Counted from the first letter of the stretch, positions 1-6,323 are shown. The stretch: DNA of 9,175 bases from Sulfurimonas sp. (GCA_026988735.1 JALSKR010000239.1:1-9175); one strand, 5' to 3'. A program made the numbers and translations. The notes: generated by a model from the letters alone, not told the origin.

Positions 1-126
1 ATGCTCAACTTTTTGATCTCCTGCAAAAAGCATCAAATGGTTTGTAGCATTTGTTGCCTCTTTAAGATTCTTTTTGTAAAGTGACACTTTTTTTGCCGGA
101 ACATCTGCTGGAATATTATATTTCAT
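1..126 (-). CDS. Class I type fructose-bisphosphate aldolase (DeoC/FbaB-like), N-terminal 42 residues only
   Basis: Only the first 42 codons are present; the gene leaves the window at position 1. The protein begins MKYNIPADVPAKKV and reaches a GDQKVEH motif, which resembles the active-site start (D-x-x-x-EH) of archaeal-type class I aldolases of the DhnA/FbaB group. From memory, Campylobacterota carry aldolases with this N-terminus. The start ATG (126-124) overlaps the stop of the upstream membrane gene as ATGA, and a GGAG lies 7 bases before it, so translation is probably coupled. Placement behind PEP synthase fits a gluconeogenic role, reversible cleavage or synthesis of fructose 1,6-bisphosphate in the cytoplasm. 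The call rests on a short stretch, so a different aldolase of the same superfamily is possible. Confidence 0.6.
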   Translation of the reverse strand, partial: MKYNIPADVPAKKVSLYKKNLKEATNATNHLMLFAGDQKVEH

Positions 127-713
127 TTTCTTTCTCCATTGTTTTTATCATCTATATCTTTTATAAAAGCTCCTCCAAGAAGCAATGAAATGCCGTCAAA
201 CAGCAAGCTAATGCCAACAAGAATTCCAATCAGCAAAAGGGAACCCATCGGCCAACCTATCACAAATAATACACCTAAAACCAAAGATGCAATTGCATTA
301 AAAAGCCATACCAGCCATATTTTTTCTGGTCGGAGCGAAAAAGCCAAAGAAAAGCTACTAAAAGCATCTGTAAAAAAGTATATAGCAAACACAAGCCCAA
401 GAGCGGCTGCACCCTGAATAGGATAATACAGAATGAGAAGCGAGGATAAAACCAAAACAAAACTTTTCAACCATCCCATCCAATCCTGAGGATTACTTTT
501 ATATGTGAATATTCCTGCCCAGAAACCAGCAAAAAGCATTACATATGCTACTAAAAATACAGTTGTAAGACTCATAAAAACAGGAAAAATAATACCTGCC
601 ATGCCCAACACTATAAAAACAGCACCACTTATTTTGGCATGTTTTTTAAAATTGTCAACAAGGTTTTTGTTTATATTCATCTCTACATTCAGGTTTTCAT
701 GCCATTTCCACAT
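123..713 (-). CDS. HdeD/DUF308 family six-helix inner membrane protein
   Basis: A 196-residue hydrophobic protein with about six predicted membrane segments, near residues 28-46, 50-70, 82-97, 100-118, 133-152 and 156-180, the typical layout of the HdeD (DUF308) family. Helices end in short glycine-rich turns (VLGMAGIIFP, LLFDGISLLLGG), as in that family. HdeD of E. coli is linked to acid resistance, but the molecular function of most members is unknown, and I infer none here. The ATG at 713 lies 1 base after the ppsA stop and is preceded by AGGAAG at good spacing inside the end of ppsA. That supports it over the internal Met12, which lacks such a site. The stop overlaps the aldolase start by 4 bases. 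The gene is thus embedded in a gluconeogenic operon and translationally linked on both sides. Confidence 0.85.
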   Translation of the reverse strand: MWKWHENLNVEMNINKNLVDNFKKHAKISGAVFIVLGMAGIIFPVFMSLTTVFLVAYVMLFAGFWAGIFTYKSNPQDWMGWLKSFVLVLSSLLILYYPIQGAAALGLVFAIYFFTDAFSSFSLAFSLRPEKIWLVWLFNAIASLVLGVLFVIGWPMGSLLLIGILVGISLLFDGISLLLGGAFIKDIDDKNNGERK

Positions 714-714
714 T

Positions 715-3129
715 TTATCTTCCTAATTCCTGTTCCAGCTTTCCTATATTTTCAATAGTTTTTAAAACACTGTCAGGATTTAAGCTCATTGAATCTATTC
801 CCAAACGTACAAGATACTCCGCCATTTCGGGATAATCAGAAGGAGCTTGACCACAGATACCACTGTGTCGGTTGTTACGTTTACAACCTTCAACCGCCAG
901 TCGTATCATCTCTTTGACACCCTCATCTCTCTCATCATAGTCAAATGCTACAATTTCACTGTCACGGTCAACACCAAGGGTGAGTTGCGTAAGGTCATTA
1001 CTGCCAATGCTAAAACCATCAAAAAGTTTACTGAAATTGTCAATCTGAATAACATTGTTAGGAATTTCACACATGACATAAATTTCAAGTCCGTTTTCGC
1101 CCTGTTTGAGACCATATTTTTTCATCGTATCTATAACGCGTTGTCCTTCATCTACTCTGCGACAAAACGGAATCATTAAAATGACATTATCAAATCCCAT
1201 CTCATCACGCACTCGTTTCATAGCCGCACACTCCAGAGCAAAACCCTCTTCATAATTTGGATGCGCATATCTTGAAGCACCTCGAAAACCTATCATCGGA
1301 TTATCTTCTTTGAGCTCAAAAACCTCACCGCCGAGCAGTGTTGCATATTCATTTGATTTAAAATCGCTCATACGGACCACGCAGGGTTTCGGATACACAG
1401 AAGAAGCGATAGTTGCCACACCCTCTGAGAGTGTTTTGACAAAAAAGTCTTCCATAGAGTCATAAGCCCGGGTCAGCTCTTCCAATTTGTTCCGTGTAGC
1501 CTCATCTACTTTTTGAGGATGTTTGAGTGCCATGGGATGTGCTTTGATATATTCGTTAATAATAAATTCCATTCGTGCCAACCCTATCCCGTCAACAGGC
1601 AGAGAAGCAAGAGAAAAAGCGATATCCGGATTTCCGAGGTTCATCATTATTTTTGTTTTGGTTTTTGGCAGATTACTTAAATCTGTCCTTATAATTTCAT
1701 ATTCCAAAACTCCTTCATACACATGACCCTCTTCTCCCTCTGCACAACTTACAGTCACTTCGTCTGCATCTTTGAGTACATCCGTAGCATTATCACATCC
1801 GACAACCGCAGGTATGCCAAGTTCCCGTGAAAGTATTGCCGCATGGCAGGTTCTTCCGCCTTTGTTTGTAATAATGGCTGATGCTATTTTCATTATAGGT
1901 TCCCAGTCAGGATTTGTTGTATCAGCAACAAGCACCTCTCCCTCTTTAAACGTATTGAGCTCTTTTACACTCTCTATATAACGAACCTTTCCCTGTCCTA
2001 TTTTTGTACCGATTGCCTGTCCGGTAACAAGAACTTTTCCTGTTTCTTTTAAATGATAGGTTTCAAGGATATTGCCTTTTTTTTGGGATTCAACTGTTTC
2101 GGGTCGTGCCTGAACCATATACAACTGCCCGTCGAGTCCGTCTTTTGCCCATTCCATATCCATGGGCTTTGTAAACCCTGCTTTTTTTGAGTAGTGGTCT
2201 TCAACTTTTATGGCATAATCTGCAAGTACCATAACCTCATCATCACTGATACAAAAGTGACTTTGCTCTTCTTTTGTCGTGGGAATATTTTTTGTATATT
2301 CCACTGCAATATTGTCCAGATTTATCGTATCTGTAAATATCATTTTTTTCTCTTTTGAACCTAAAGCACGTTTCAGTACAGTTTTAAAGCCTTTTTTGTA
2401 TGTCGGTTTATGCACATAAAAACTGTCTGGATTAATAGCTCCCTGCACAACATTTTCACCAAGTCCCAAGGCTGCATTTATAAAGACAACATCTTTAAAA
2501 CCTGTCTCCGTATCAAGACTAAACATAACTCCGCTTGCACCAATATCACTGCGCACCATTTTCATTACAACAACAGAGAGATAGACCTTCAGGTAATCAA
2601 AACCATTGTCATATTTATAATGTATAGAGCGATCCGTAAAGTTTGAAGCCAAACAACGCTTATAGGCATCGATCAGTTCTTCTACACTTGAAATATTAAG
2701 ATAGGTATCATTTTGCCCCGCAAAAGAGGCTTCAGGAGAGTCTTCTGCTGTGGCAGAAGAGCGGACAGCCAGAGAGAGACTCTCTCCATACTCTTCTTTT
2801 AGTTTTTCATAAGCCTGTATAATATCCTCACGCAAATCATCCGGCAGTTTCGCATTATAAACTATTTCACGACATTTTTTTCCTGCACTTTGCAGGGCAT
2901 CAACATTGTCAACATCAAGATTATCAAGGAGTGCATGCAGTTTTTCCCAGGCATTGTTGCTGTCGAGTACATGTATATACGCACGCGATGTAACAGCAAA
3001 ACCGTTTGGTACACGAACGCCCTCTGACGTCAGGCTTTGATACATCTCTCCGAGCGAAGCATTTTTTCCGCCGACCTCGGCAACATCTTCTATACCAATC
3101 TCTTTAAACCATTTAATATTTTTTGACAT
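715..3129 (-). CDS. ppsA: Phosphoenolpyruvate synthase (pyruvate, water dikinase)
   Basis: An 804-residue protein, close to the roughly 790 of E. coli PpsA. It makes PEP from pyruvate, ATP and water, releasing AMP and phosphate, and is the entry step of gluconeogenesis in the cytoplasm. The N-terminal ATP-grasp domain shows GGKNASLGEM (about 20-29) and VRSSATAEDSPEASFAGQ (122-139). The swivelling phosphohistidine domain has GGRTCHAAILSRELG (424-438) with the catalytic His429. The C-terminal PEP/pyruvate barrel has FRGASRY (615-621), FSIGSNDLTQLTLGVDRDS (706-724) and SGICGQ with the catalytic Cys759. All key motifs are present, so it should be active. The ATG is preceded by AAGGAG with 7 bases between. 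It is the first gene of a unit continuing into the DUF308 protein and the aldolase. The divergent neighbour is the YfdX gene. Pyruvate phosphate dikinase is less likely because of the length and the PpsA-type motifs. Confidence 0.96.
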   Translation of the reverse strand: MSKNIKWFKEIGIEDVAEVGGKNASLGEMYQSLTSEGVRVPNGFAVTSRAYIHVLDSNNAWEKLHALLDNLDVDNVDALQSAGKKCREIVYNAKLPDDLREDIIQAYEKLKEEYGESLSLAVRSSATAEDSPEASFAGQNDTYLNISSVEELIDAYKRCLASNFTDRSIHYKYDNGFDYLKVYLSVVVMKMVRSDIGASGVMFSLDTETGFKDVVFINAALGLGENVVQGAINPDSFYVHKPTYKKGFKTVLKRALGSKEKKMIFTDTINLDNIAVEYTKNIPTTKEEQSHFCISDDEVMVLADYAIKVEDHYSKKAGFTKPMDMEWAKDGLDGQLYMVQARPETVESQKKGNILETYHLKETGKVLVTGQAIGTKIGQGKVRYIESVKELNTFKEGEVLVADTTNPDWEPIMKIASAIITNKGGRTCHAAILSRELGIPAVVGCDNATDVLKDADEVTVSCAEGEEGHVYEGVLEYEIIRTDLSNLPKTKTKIMMNLGNPDIAFSLASLPVDGIGLARMEFIINEYIKAHPMALKHPQKVDEATRNKLEELTRAYDSMEDFFVKTLSEGVATIASSVYPKPCVVRMSDFKSNEYATLLGGEVFELKEDNPMIGFRGASRYAHPNYEEGFALECAAMKRVRDEMGFDNVILMIPFCRRVDEGQRVIDTMKKYGLKQGENGLEIYVMCEIPNNVIQIDNFSKLFDGFSIGSNDLTQLTLGVDRDSEIVAFDYDERDEGVKEMIRLAVEGCKRNNRHSGICGQAPSDYPEMAEYLVRLGIDSMSLNPDSVLKTIENIGKLEQELGR

Positions 3130-3172
3130 TCTGCCACTCCTTGAAATTCTTTGTAATTTTGCTCTTAAAAGT

Positions 3173-3178
3173 ATTGTA
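3173..3178 (-). promoter_or_regulatory. Probable -10 box of the ppsA operon
   Basis: Read on the minus strand this is TACAAT, one base from the TATAAT consensus. Transcription would start near 3166, giving a leader of about 37 bases that holds the AAGGAG site of ppsA. No good -35 box is seen at normal spacing, which is common in Campylobacterota sigma-70 promoters. The call is inferred from sequence alone. Confidence 0.4.
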
Positions 3179-3258
3179 CTCCTTTTTCAGTAAACAAATA
3201 TCCAATAATATACAACTATTTTCAATATAGTATTTACTCTCTGTTATCAATTCTATTT

Positions 3259-3264
3259 CATAAT
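3259..3264 (+). promoter_or_regulatory. Possible -10 box of the YfdX gene
   Basis: CATAAT lies 36 bases before the start codon of the YfdX gene and would leave a leader of about 30 bases containing the ribosome binding site. A TATAGT at 3226-3231 is an alternative. Neither has a clear -35 box, so the choice is uncertain. Confidence 0.25.
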
Positions 3265-3300
3265 TAGACTAAACAAACTTGATATAAAAAGGATAAAGTT

Positions 3301-4206
3301 ATGAAAAAAAGAGTTCTAATTTCAACAGTAATGGCAGGTTTACTGCTCTGTACATCAGCTGCATATGCCAAAAGTGATTTCAATGCACAAAAAAATGACA
3401 CACAAAGATTGCAAAATGTTGTACAAAAAGAAGCAACACAACACAGACAAAGTCTGCAAAAAGCGCCGCAAGAGATCTCTCAAGCGCTCCGACAAACTGT
3501 TGTTGCTTTAAAAGCATTACGAAAAAATGATACAAAAACAGCAAAAGAGGCGCTCAACAAAGCAACAAAACTTTTTGATACAGCACTCAAAAACAATCCT
3601 AAACTCACACTTGTACCGGTTGCAGATGCCATAGAGGTTCATGATTTTACAGGAGATGCCAAACTTGTAAAACACATCATCAAATCAGCACAGGATTTAC
3701 TTGATGATTATGATACACAGGCAGCCAGAGCCATTCTCATGCCTTTGGAAGATGAAATGGTAATGACAACGCAGTATCTGCCGATGGGTATGTATCCTTT
3801 AGCGACAAAAGAAGCACTCAAAGAGTTAAACAAAGGCAAAGCAAAAGAGGCTTTTTCAACACTTGTGACAGCTTTAAACGGTATAGTCATAAAAGCGACC
3901 ATTATACCTTTACCGCTTATTACAGCACAAAGCCTTGTGGTTGAAGCATCCAAACTTGATAAAAAAGAAAAAGACAAAGCACTTAAACTGCTTGATTTGG
4001 CACAGGATGAACTTGAAAAAGCAGTACTGTTAGGCTATACAAAAAAACATGCGCCTGAATATAAAATGCTGCAAAAAGAGATTACAAAGATCCAAAAAGA
4101 GATCAAAGGCAAAAATATAGTTGCGAAACTGTATGAAAAAATCAAAAAAGACTTTACTTCTCTTTTAAGCAAACATGAAGCAGAAAGTACAGAAAAAAAG
4201 CGCTAA
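3301..4206 (+). CDS. Exported YfdX family protein
   Basis: A 301-residue protein starting with a clear signal peptide: MKKR, a hydrophobic core, then AYA-K with likely cleavage after Ala23, so the mature protein is probably periplasmic. Residues about 55-247 match the helical YfdX family: a helix with KNDTKTAKEALNKATKLFDTALK, then NNPKLTLVPVADAIEVHDFTGD (98-119), the repeat-like segment QAARAILMPLEDEMVMTTQYLPMG, and ALKELNKGKAKEAFSTLVTALNG. The tail (about 250-301) is a lysine-rich amphipathic helix. YfdX of enteric bacteria is tied to the EvgA acid and multidrug stress regulon and has been proposed to act as a chaperone-like protein, but its role in this lineage is unknown. The ATG has an AAGGA site 7 bases upstream. 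It is a single gene, divergent from ppsA and ending tail-to-tail with the dehydrogenase, stop codon against stop codon. Confidence 0.8.
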   Translation: MKKRVLISTVMAGLLLCTSAAYAKSDFNAQKNDTQRLQNVVQKEATQHRQSLQKAPQEISQALRQTVVALKALRKNDTKTAKEALNKATKLFDTALKNNPKLTLVPVADAIEVHDFTGDAKLVKHIIKSAQDLLDDYDTQAARAILMPLEDEMVMTTQYLPMGMYPLATKEALKELNKGKAKEAFSTLVTALNGIVIKATIIPLPLITAQSLVVEASKLDKKEKDKALKLLDLAQDELEKAVLLGYTKKHAPEYKMLQKEITKIQKEIKGKNIVAKLYEKIKKDFTSLLSKHEAESTEKKR

Positions 4207-5133
4207 CTACTGATAATCACGCTTGCATGAGAGTTTCAAACAGTTAGGCAATGGTTTTTTTTCAAGAAACGCCTTCATATTCTCCAAAGAAATCTGCATA
4301 ATTCTTTGGAGTGCCTCTTTTGTATAGTATGCCATATGCGGTGTATAAAGTATATTGTCTCTATGAATATACTTTGTATCACTTATCACATCAAGACAAA
4401 GAATATTTTTCATTTTTCCATATAATACATCTTCAATAACTTCTCCGCGCGCTGTATTGACAATGATGGTATCATTTTTGATTTTATTTACATTTTTTTC
4501 ATTGATAAGTGCATTCGTAGCCGATGTCAGAGGCAACGCAATCATAAGAATATCACTCTTTTTCAAAACAGTATCCAAATCACAAAAATCAATCCCCAAC
4601 TCATCTACAATCTGTTTTTTTGTTCTCGAATAGGCAACTATTTTCATGCCAAAACCTTTGCCTATACGCGCCATTTGCGAGCCTATGATGCCAAGTCCCA
4701 AAATCCCGAGAGTTTTACCAAATAGTTCTATTCCTTTGAGATCACTGTACGCAAAATTCCTTTGTTTTGAGCGTTCAATAGCCGTATGCGTATGTCTTGT
4801 AGCATTGAGAAGAAGCGAAAAAGAAAATTCTGCAACAGCAGGACCGCCGTAGCCGGCTACATTTGAAACAAGCAAACCGCGTTTATACAGGGCTTCACAC
4901 TTTATATGGTCATACCCTGTTGAACGTGTCTGCAAATACTGTAACACAGGTAATTTTTCTAAAATATCATCTGTAATGCGAGAATGTATAAAAATAGAAA
5001 CAGCATCATATTCTTCAGATTCCTGCAGTACAGTATTTGTCGTTTCTTCAAAAAAGAACAACTCTTCATTTTTTAAATGCTGTTGGAAAAAAATCTTTTC
5101 TTCGGGTTTTATCTCAAAAAATGCAATTTTCAT
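4207..5133 (-). CDS. D-isomer-specific 2-hydroxyacid dehydrogenase, LdhA-like, from internal start
   Basis: 308 residues, the usual family length, starting at an ATG (5133-5131) with AAGGAG 6 bases upstream. Members reduce 2-keto acids to D-2-hydroxy acids with NAD(P)H in the cytoplasm. Visible motifs, numbered in the 523-residue fused frame, are TRSTGYDHI (284-292), GYGGPAVAEFSFSLLL (309-324), the Rossmann GxGxxG (Gly361, Gly363, Gly366), NTARG with the substrate-binding Arg444, and TPHMAYYT with His481. Two oddities stand out. The usual DV-x-E-x-E segment reads DVISDT (463-468), so the catalytic Glu is replaced by Thr468 or at best Asp467. The helix after NTARG is also about five residues shorter than in E. 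coli LdhA. The second Rossmann strand ends YSRTKK instead of with an acidic residue, which suggests NADPH over NADH. The substrate cannot be told from sequence. It is last in the unit after the coiled-coil and EI24 genes. Confidence 0.75.
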   Translation of the reverse strand: MKIAFFEIKPEEKIFFQQHLKNEELFFFEETTNTVLQESEEYDAVSIFIHSRITDDILEKLPVLQYLQTRSTGYDHIKCEALYKRGLLVSNVAGYGGPAVAEFSFSLLLNATRHTHTAIERSKQRNFAYSDLKGIELFGKTLGILGLGIIGSQMARIGKGFGMKIVAYSRTKKQIVDELGIDFCDLDTVLKKSDILMIALPLTSATNALINEKNVNKIKNDTIIVNTARGEVIEDVLYGKMKNILCLDVISDTKYIHRDNILYTPHMAYYTKEALQRIMQISLENMKAFLEKKPLPNCLKLSCKRDYQ

Positions 5134-5778
5134 CCACAACTCCTTTTGAATTTCCTTTAAATAATAAAACATCGCAATTTCACCAAAAAACGGTCCAAAA
5201 ATATTAAATACCGGTAAAAAGTTAAATAATGCCGTTACCGCGCTGATAGTAATAAATCCACTCTTATATTCAGAGAGCTTATCTCTTTTTTCTTTTGGTA
5301 TTACCAAAGCCATACTGTCATTTACAAAAGTATCTTTTATGAGCCAAATCCATAAACCCATTTGCAGTACAAAATTTACAACAGGAATAAAAAGTAAAGG
5401 AAATGAAACAATAGAAATGACGACATAAATCAAAATATCCAGCAATCTGTTCTCGCTGACTTTTACTTCATCTTCTTCTAAAAGCGGTTCATAGGGAAAA
5501 TGTTTATCCCGGATATCTTCAAGTAATGACTGGCTAAAAAAACTTGTCACCAACAGCATTGTTACTATAATGGCAGTGTAAATAAAGTAAAGTCCCAACA
5601 GATATGCCAAACTCGCTTCTACTGTTTCAAACGGCAGCCAGTTTAAGAGTTTTAAAAACTGTGTATGTATATAAGAACCTTTAAAAAACCAAACAAGTGA
5701 CCAAAAAGCAGCACTGACAAATACCACGAGCAAAGAAAACGAACTGTACTTTTCTTTGGAAACTTTCTCTAAAATCAT
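4207..5778 (-). CDS. Fused reading frame: C-terminal part of an EI24 membrane protein joined to a D-2-hydroxyacid dehydrogenase
   Basis: An uninterrupted 523-residue frame made of two unrelated parts. Residues 1-213 carry hydrophobic segments near 13-32, 57-80, 112-133, 134-149 and 174-206 and end in LPVFNIFGPFFGEIAMFYYL, typical of the end of EI24/CysZ-like proteins. Residues 216-523 form a complete D-isomer-specific 2-hydroxyacid dehydrogenase. The ATG at 5778 is unlikely to be the true start: it lies immediately after a 7-bp duplication, is preceded by no well-spaced ribosome binding site, and continues the family sequence encoded in another frame further upstream. The junction is KELW-MKIAF. 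Met216 has its own strong ribosome binding site, so the dehydrogenase can be made alone. The frame may be a real fusion, a fusion formed by stop-codon loss, or an assembly artefact. Confidence 0.7.
   Translation of the reverse strand: MILEKVSKEKYSSFSLLVVFVSAAFWSLVWFFKGSYIHTQFLKLLNWLPFETVEASLAYLLGLYFIYTAIIVTMLLVTSFFSQSLLEDIRDKHFPYEPLLEEDEVKVSENRLLDILIYVVISIVSFPLLFIPVVNFVLQMGLWIWLIKDTFVNDSMALVIPKEKRDKLSEYKSGFITISAVTALFNFLPVFNIFGPFFGEIAMFYYLKEIQKELWMKIAFFEIKPEEKIFFQQHLKNEELFFFEETTNTVLQESEEYDAVSIFIHSRITDDILEKLPVLQYLQTRSTGYDHIKCEALYKRGLLVSNVAGYGGPAVAEFSFSLLLNATRHTHTAIERSKQRNFAYSDLKGIELFGKTLGILGLGIIGSQMARIGKGFGMKIVAYSRTKKQIVDELGIDFCDLDTVLKKSDILMIALPLTSATNALINEKNVNKIKNDTIIVNTARGEVIEDVLYGKMKNILCLDVISDTKYIHRDNILYTPHMAYYTKEALQRIMQISLENMKAFLEKKPLPNCLKLSCKRDYQ
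5131..5145 (-). promoter_or_regulatory. Internal ribosome binding site and start codon of the dehydrogenase
   Basis: On the minus strand AAGGAG (5145-5140) stands 6 bases before ATG (5133-5131), near-ideal spacing. The ATG begins exactly where dehydrogenases of this family begin (MKIAFFEI). The codon just before it is TGG (Trp215), one base change from TGA or TAG. This arrangement indicates that two genes were once separate, and that the dehydrogenase can still start independently. Confidence 0.75.
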
Positions 5779-6061
5779 ATTTCCGATTTCCGAAAAATGC
5801 CAAAATCAAAGCGAATGTTACCAGTACCAACGAAAACCATAAAAATGAGGACAATATCCAGGCTCCGTTTGAACGAAGCATAGAAAAAGGAACCAAATCA
5901 ATAAAATATGCGGCAGTAGAGACTAACTCATCCCATAAAAAGTAGCCTATTACTGACCAACCAAGCGTGACGATCAGACCAATTGCCAAGGCTCGTTTCA
6001 TTATTTTATAATTGAGTATTGCACTAAATCCAAAAAGTATAGATTCTATAATAATCTGCAT
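5681..6061 (-). CDS. N-terminal fragment of the EI24-type membrane protein
   Basis: This is what would actually be translated from the 5' half: 126 residues from Met at 6061 (MQIIIESILFGFSAIL), with hydrophobic segments near residues 22-43 and 66-90 counted from that Met. The last 34 residues, after FFGN, are out-of-frame sequence (RKYDFRESFQRK and onward) with no family resemblance. The start at 6061 is chosen because it sits 1 base after the stop of the upstream small gene. The same frame extends upstream to an ATG at 6148, but that would lie inside the coiled-coil gene. No strong ribosome binding site precedes 6061, so translation likely depends on the upstream gene. The fragment is probably non-functional. 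Confidence 0.6.
   Translation of the reverse strand: MQIIIESILFGFSAILNYKIMKRALAIGLIVTLGWSVIGYFLWDELVSTAAYFIDLVPFSMLRSNGAWILSSFLWFSLVLVTFALILAFFGNRKYDFRESFQRKVQFVFFARGICQCCFLVTCLVF
5779..5792. repeat. Perfect 7-bp tandem duplication (ATTTCCG x2)
   Basis: Two exact head-to-tail copies, 5779-5785 and 5786-5792; on the coding strand they read CGGAAAT twice. Seven is not a multiple of three, and this is exactly the point where EI24 homology changes frame. Deleting either copy rejoins the gene, so the duplication is very likely the cause of the frameshift. Confidence 0.9.
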
Positions 6062-6062
6062 G

Positions 6063-6290
6063 CTATTTTGTTTGACACTTGCTTGCATTAGCTTTGATGA
6101 ATGACAAGCGTGTAAGAATATGCCCAAATTCTGCATCTTCTTCTTCAAATTTTTTACGCAATTCTGCTCTTTTTGCTTCTAGTATATCTATCTGTTTTTG
6201 CACATCTTCAGGATTTACATAACACTTCTTTGCCGCCTCAGCCTCTTTTTCCAAAACCCAGTCCATAGCTTTTTTTAAAAATTCTACCAT
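6063..6290 (-). CDS. Small charged coiled-coil protein of unknown function
   Basis: 75 residues, no signal peptide and no membrane segment. Residues 1-22 form an amphipathic helix (MVEFLKKAMDWVLEKEAEAAKK). After CYVNPEDV, residues about 29-60 are a heptad-like, highly charged stretch (IDILEAKRAELRKKFEEEDAEF) expected to be a coiled coil. It has two cysteines (23 and 72). AGGAG lies 6 bases before the ATG, and a perfect -10 box lies further upstream, so it is a real gene and the first of its unit. The stop is 1 base from the start of the EI24 gene, suggesting the two products work together. I do not recognise a named family. Confidence 0.7.
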   Translation of the reverse strand: MVEFLKKAMDWVLEKEAEAAKKCYVNPEDVQKQIDILEAKRAELRKKFEEEDAEFGHILTRLSFIKANASKCQTK

Positions 6291-6323
6291 TGTTTTCTCC
6301 TAAAACTCTTATCTTATGTGAGC

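Larger units (their letters stand above)
5134..6061 (-). pseudogene. EI24-type membrane protein gene disrupted by a 7-bp duplication frameshift
   Basis: Removing one copy of the tandem repeat at 5779-5792 restores a single frame: Met at 6061, 92 residues through FALILAFFGN, then directly MILEKVSKEK and on to GPFFGEIAMFYYL. The joined product is about 307 residues with hydrophobic segments throughout, as expected for EI24 proteins. As the sequence stands, the frame opened at 6061 ends at 5681 after 126 residues. The intact gene would follow the 75-residue coiled-coil gene with a 1-base gap (TAG-C-ATG). EI24/CysZ-like proteins are inner membrane proteins; CysZ acts in sulfate uptake, but this family is broad and no substrate can be assigned. 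The alternatives are a sequencing or assembly error, or a reversible on/off state. Confidence 0.75.

Noticed and set aside
139..417. Plus-strand frame of 92 codons opposite the DUF308 gene
   Set aside because: It is the complement of a clear six-helix membrane protein gene. The product has no family resemblance.
4240..4265. T-rich run after CAGTTAGG as a terminator for the YfdX gene
   Set aside because: No stable stem directly precedes the T-run. The only complementary arms (CTAACT and AGTTAG) are separated by 33 bases.
5776..5800. Programmed ribosomal frameshift at the EI24 break
   Set aside because: There is no classic slippery heptamer or clear downstream structure. The exact 7-bp duplication explains the frame change more simply.
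6059..6148. Upstream ATG at 6148 as the start of the EI24 gene
   Set aside because: It would lie inside the coiled-coil gene, add 29 residues without family resemblance and have no better ribosome binding site than the coupled start at 6061.
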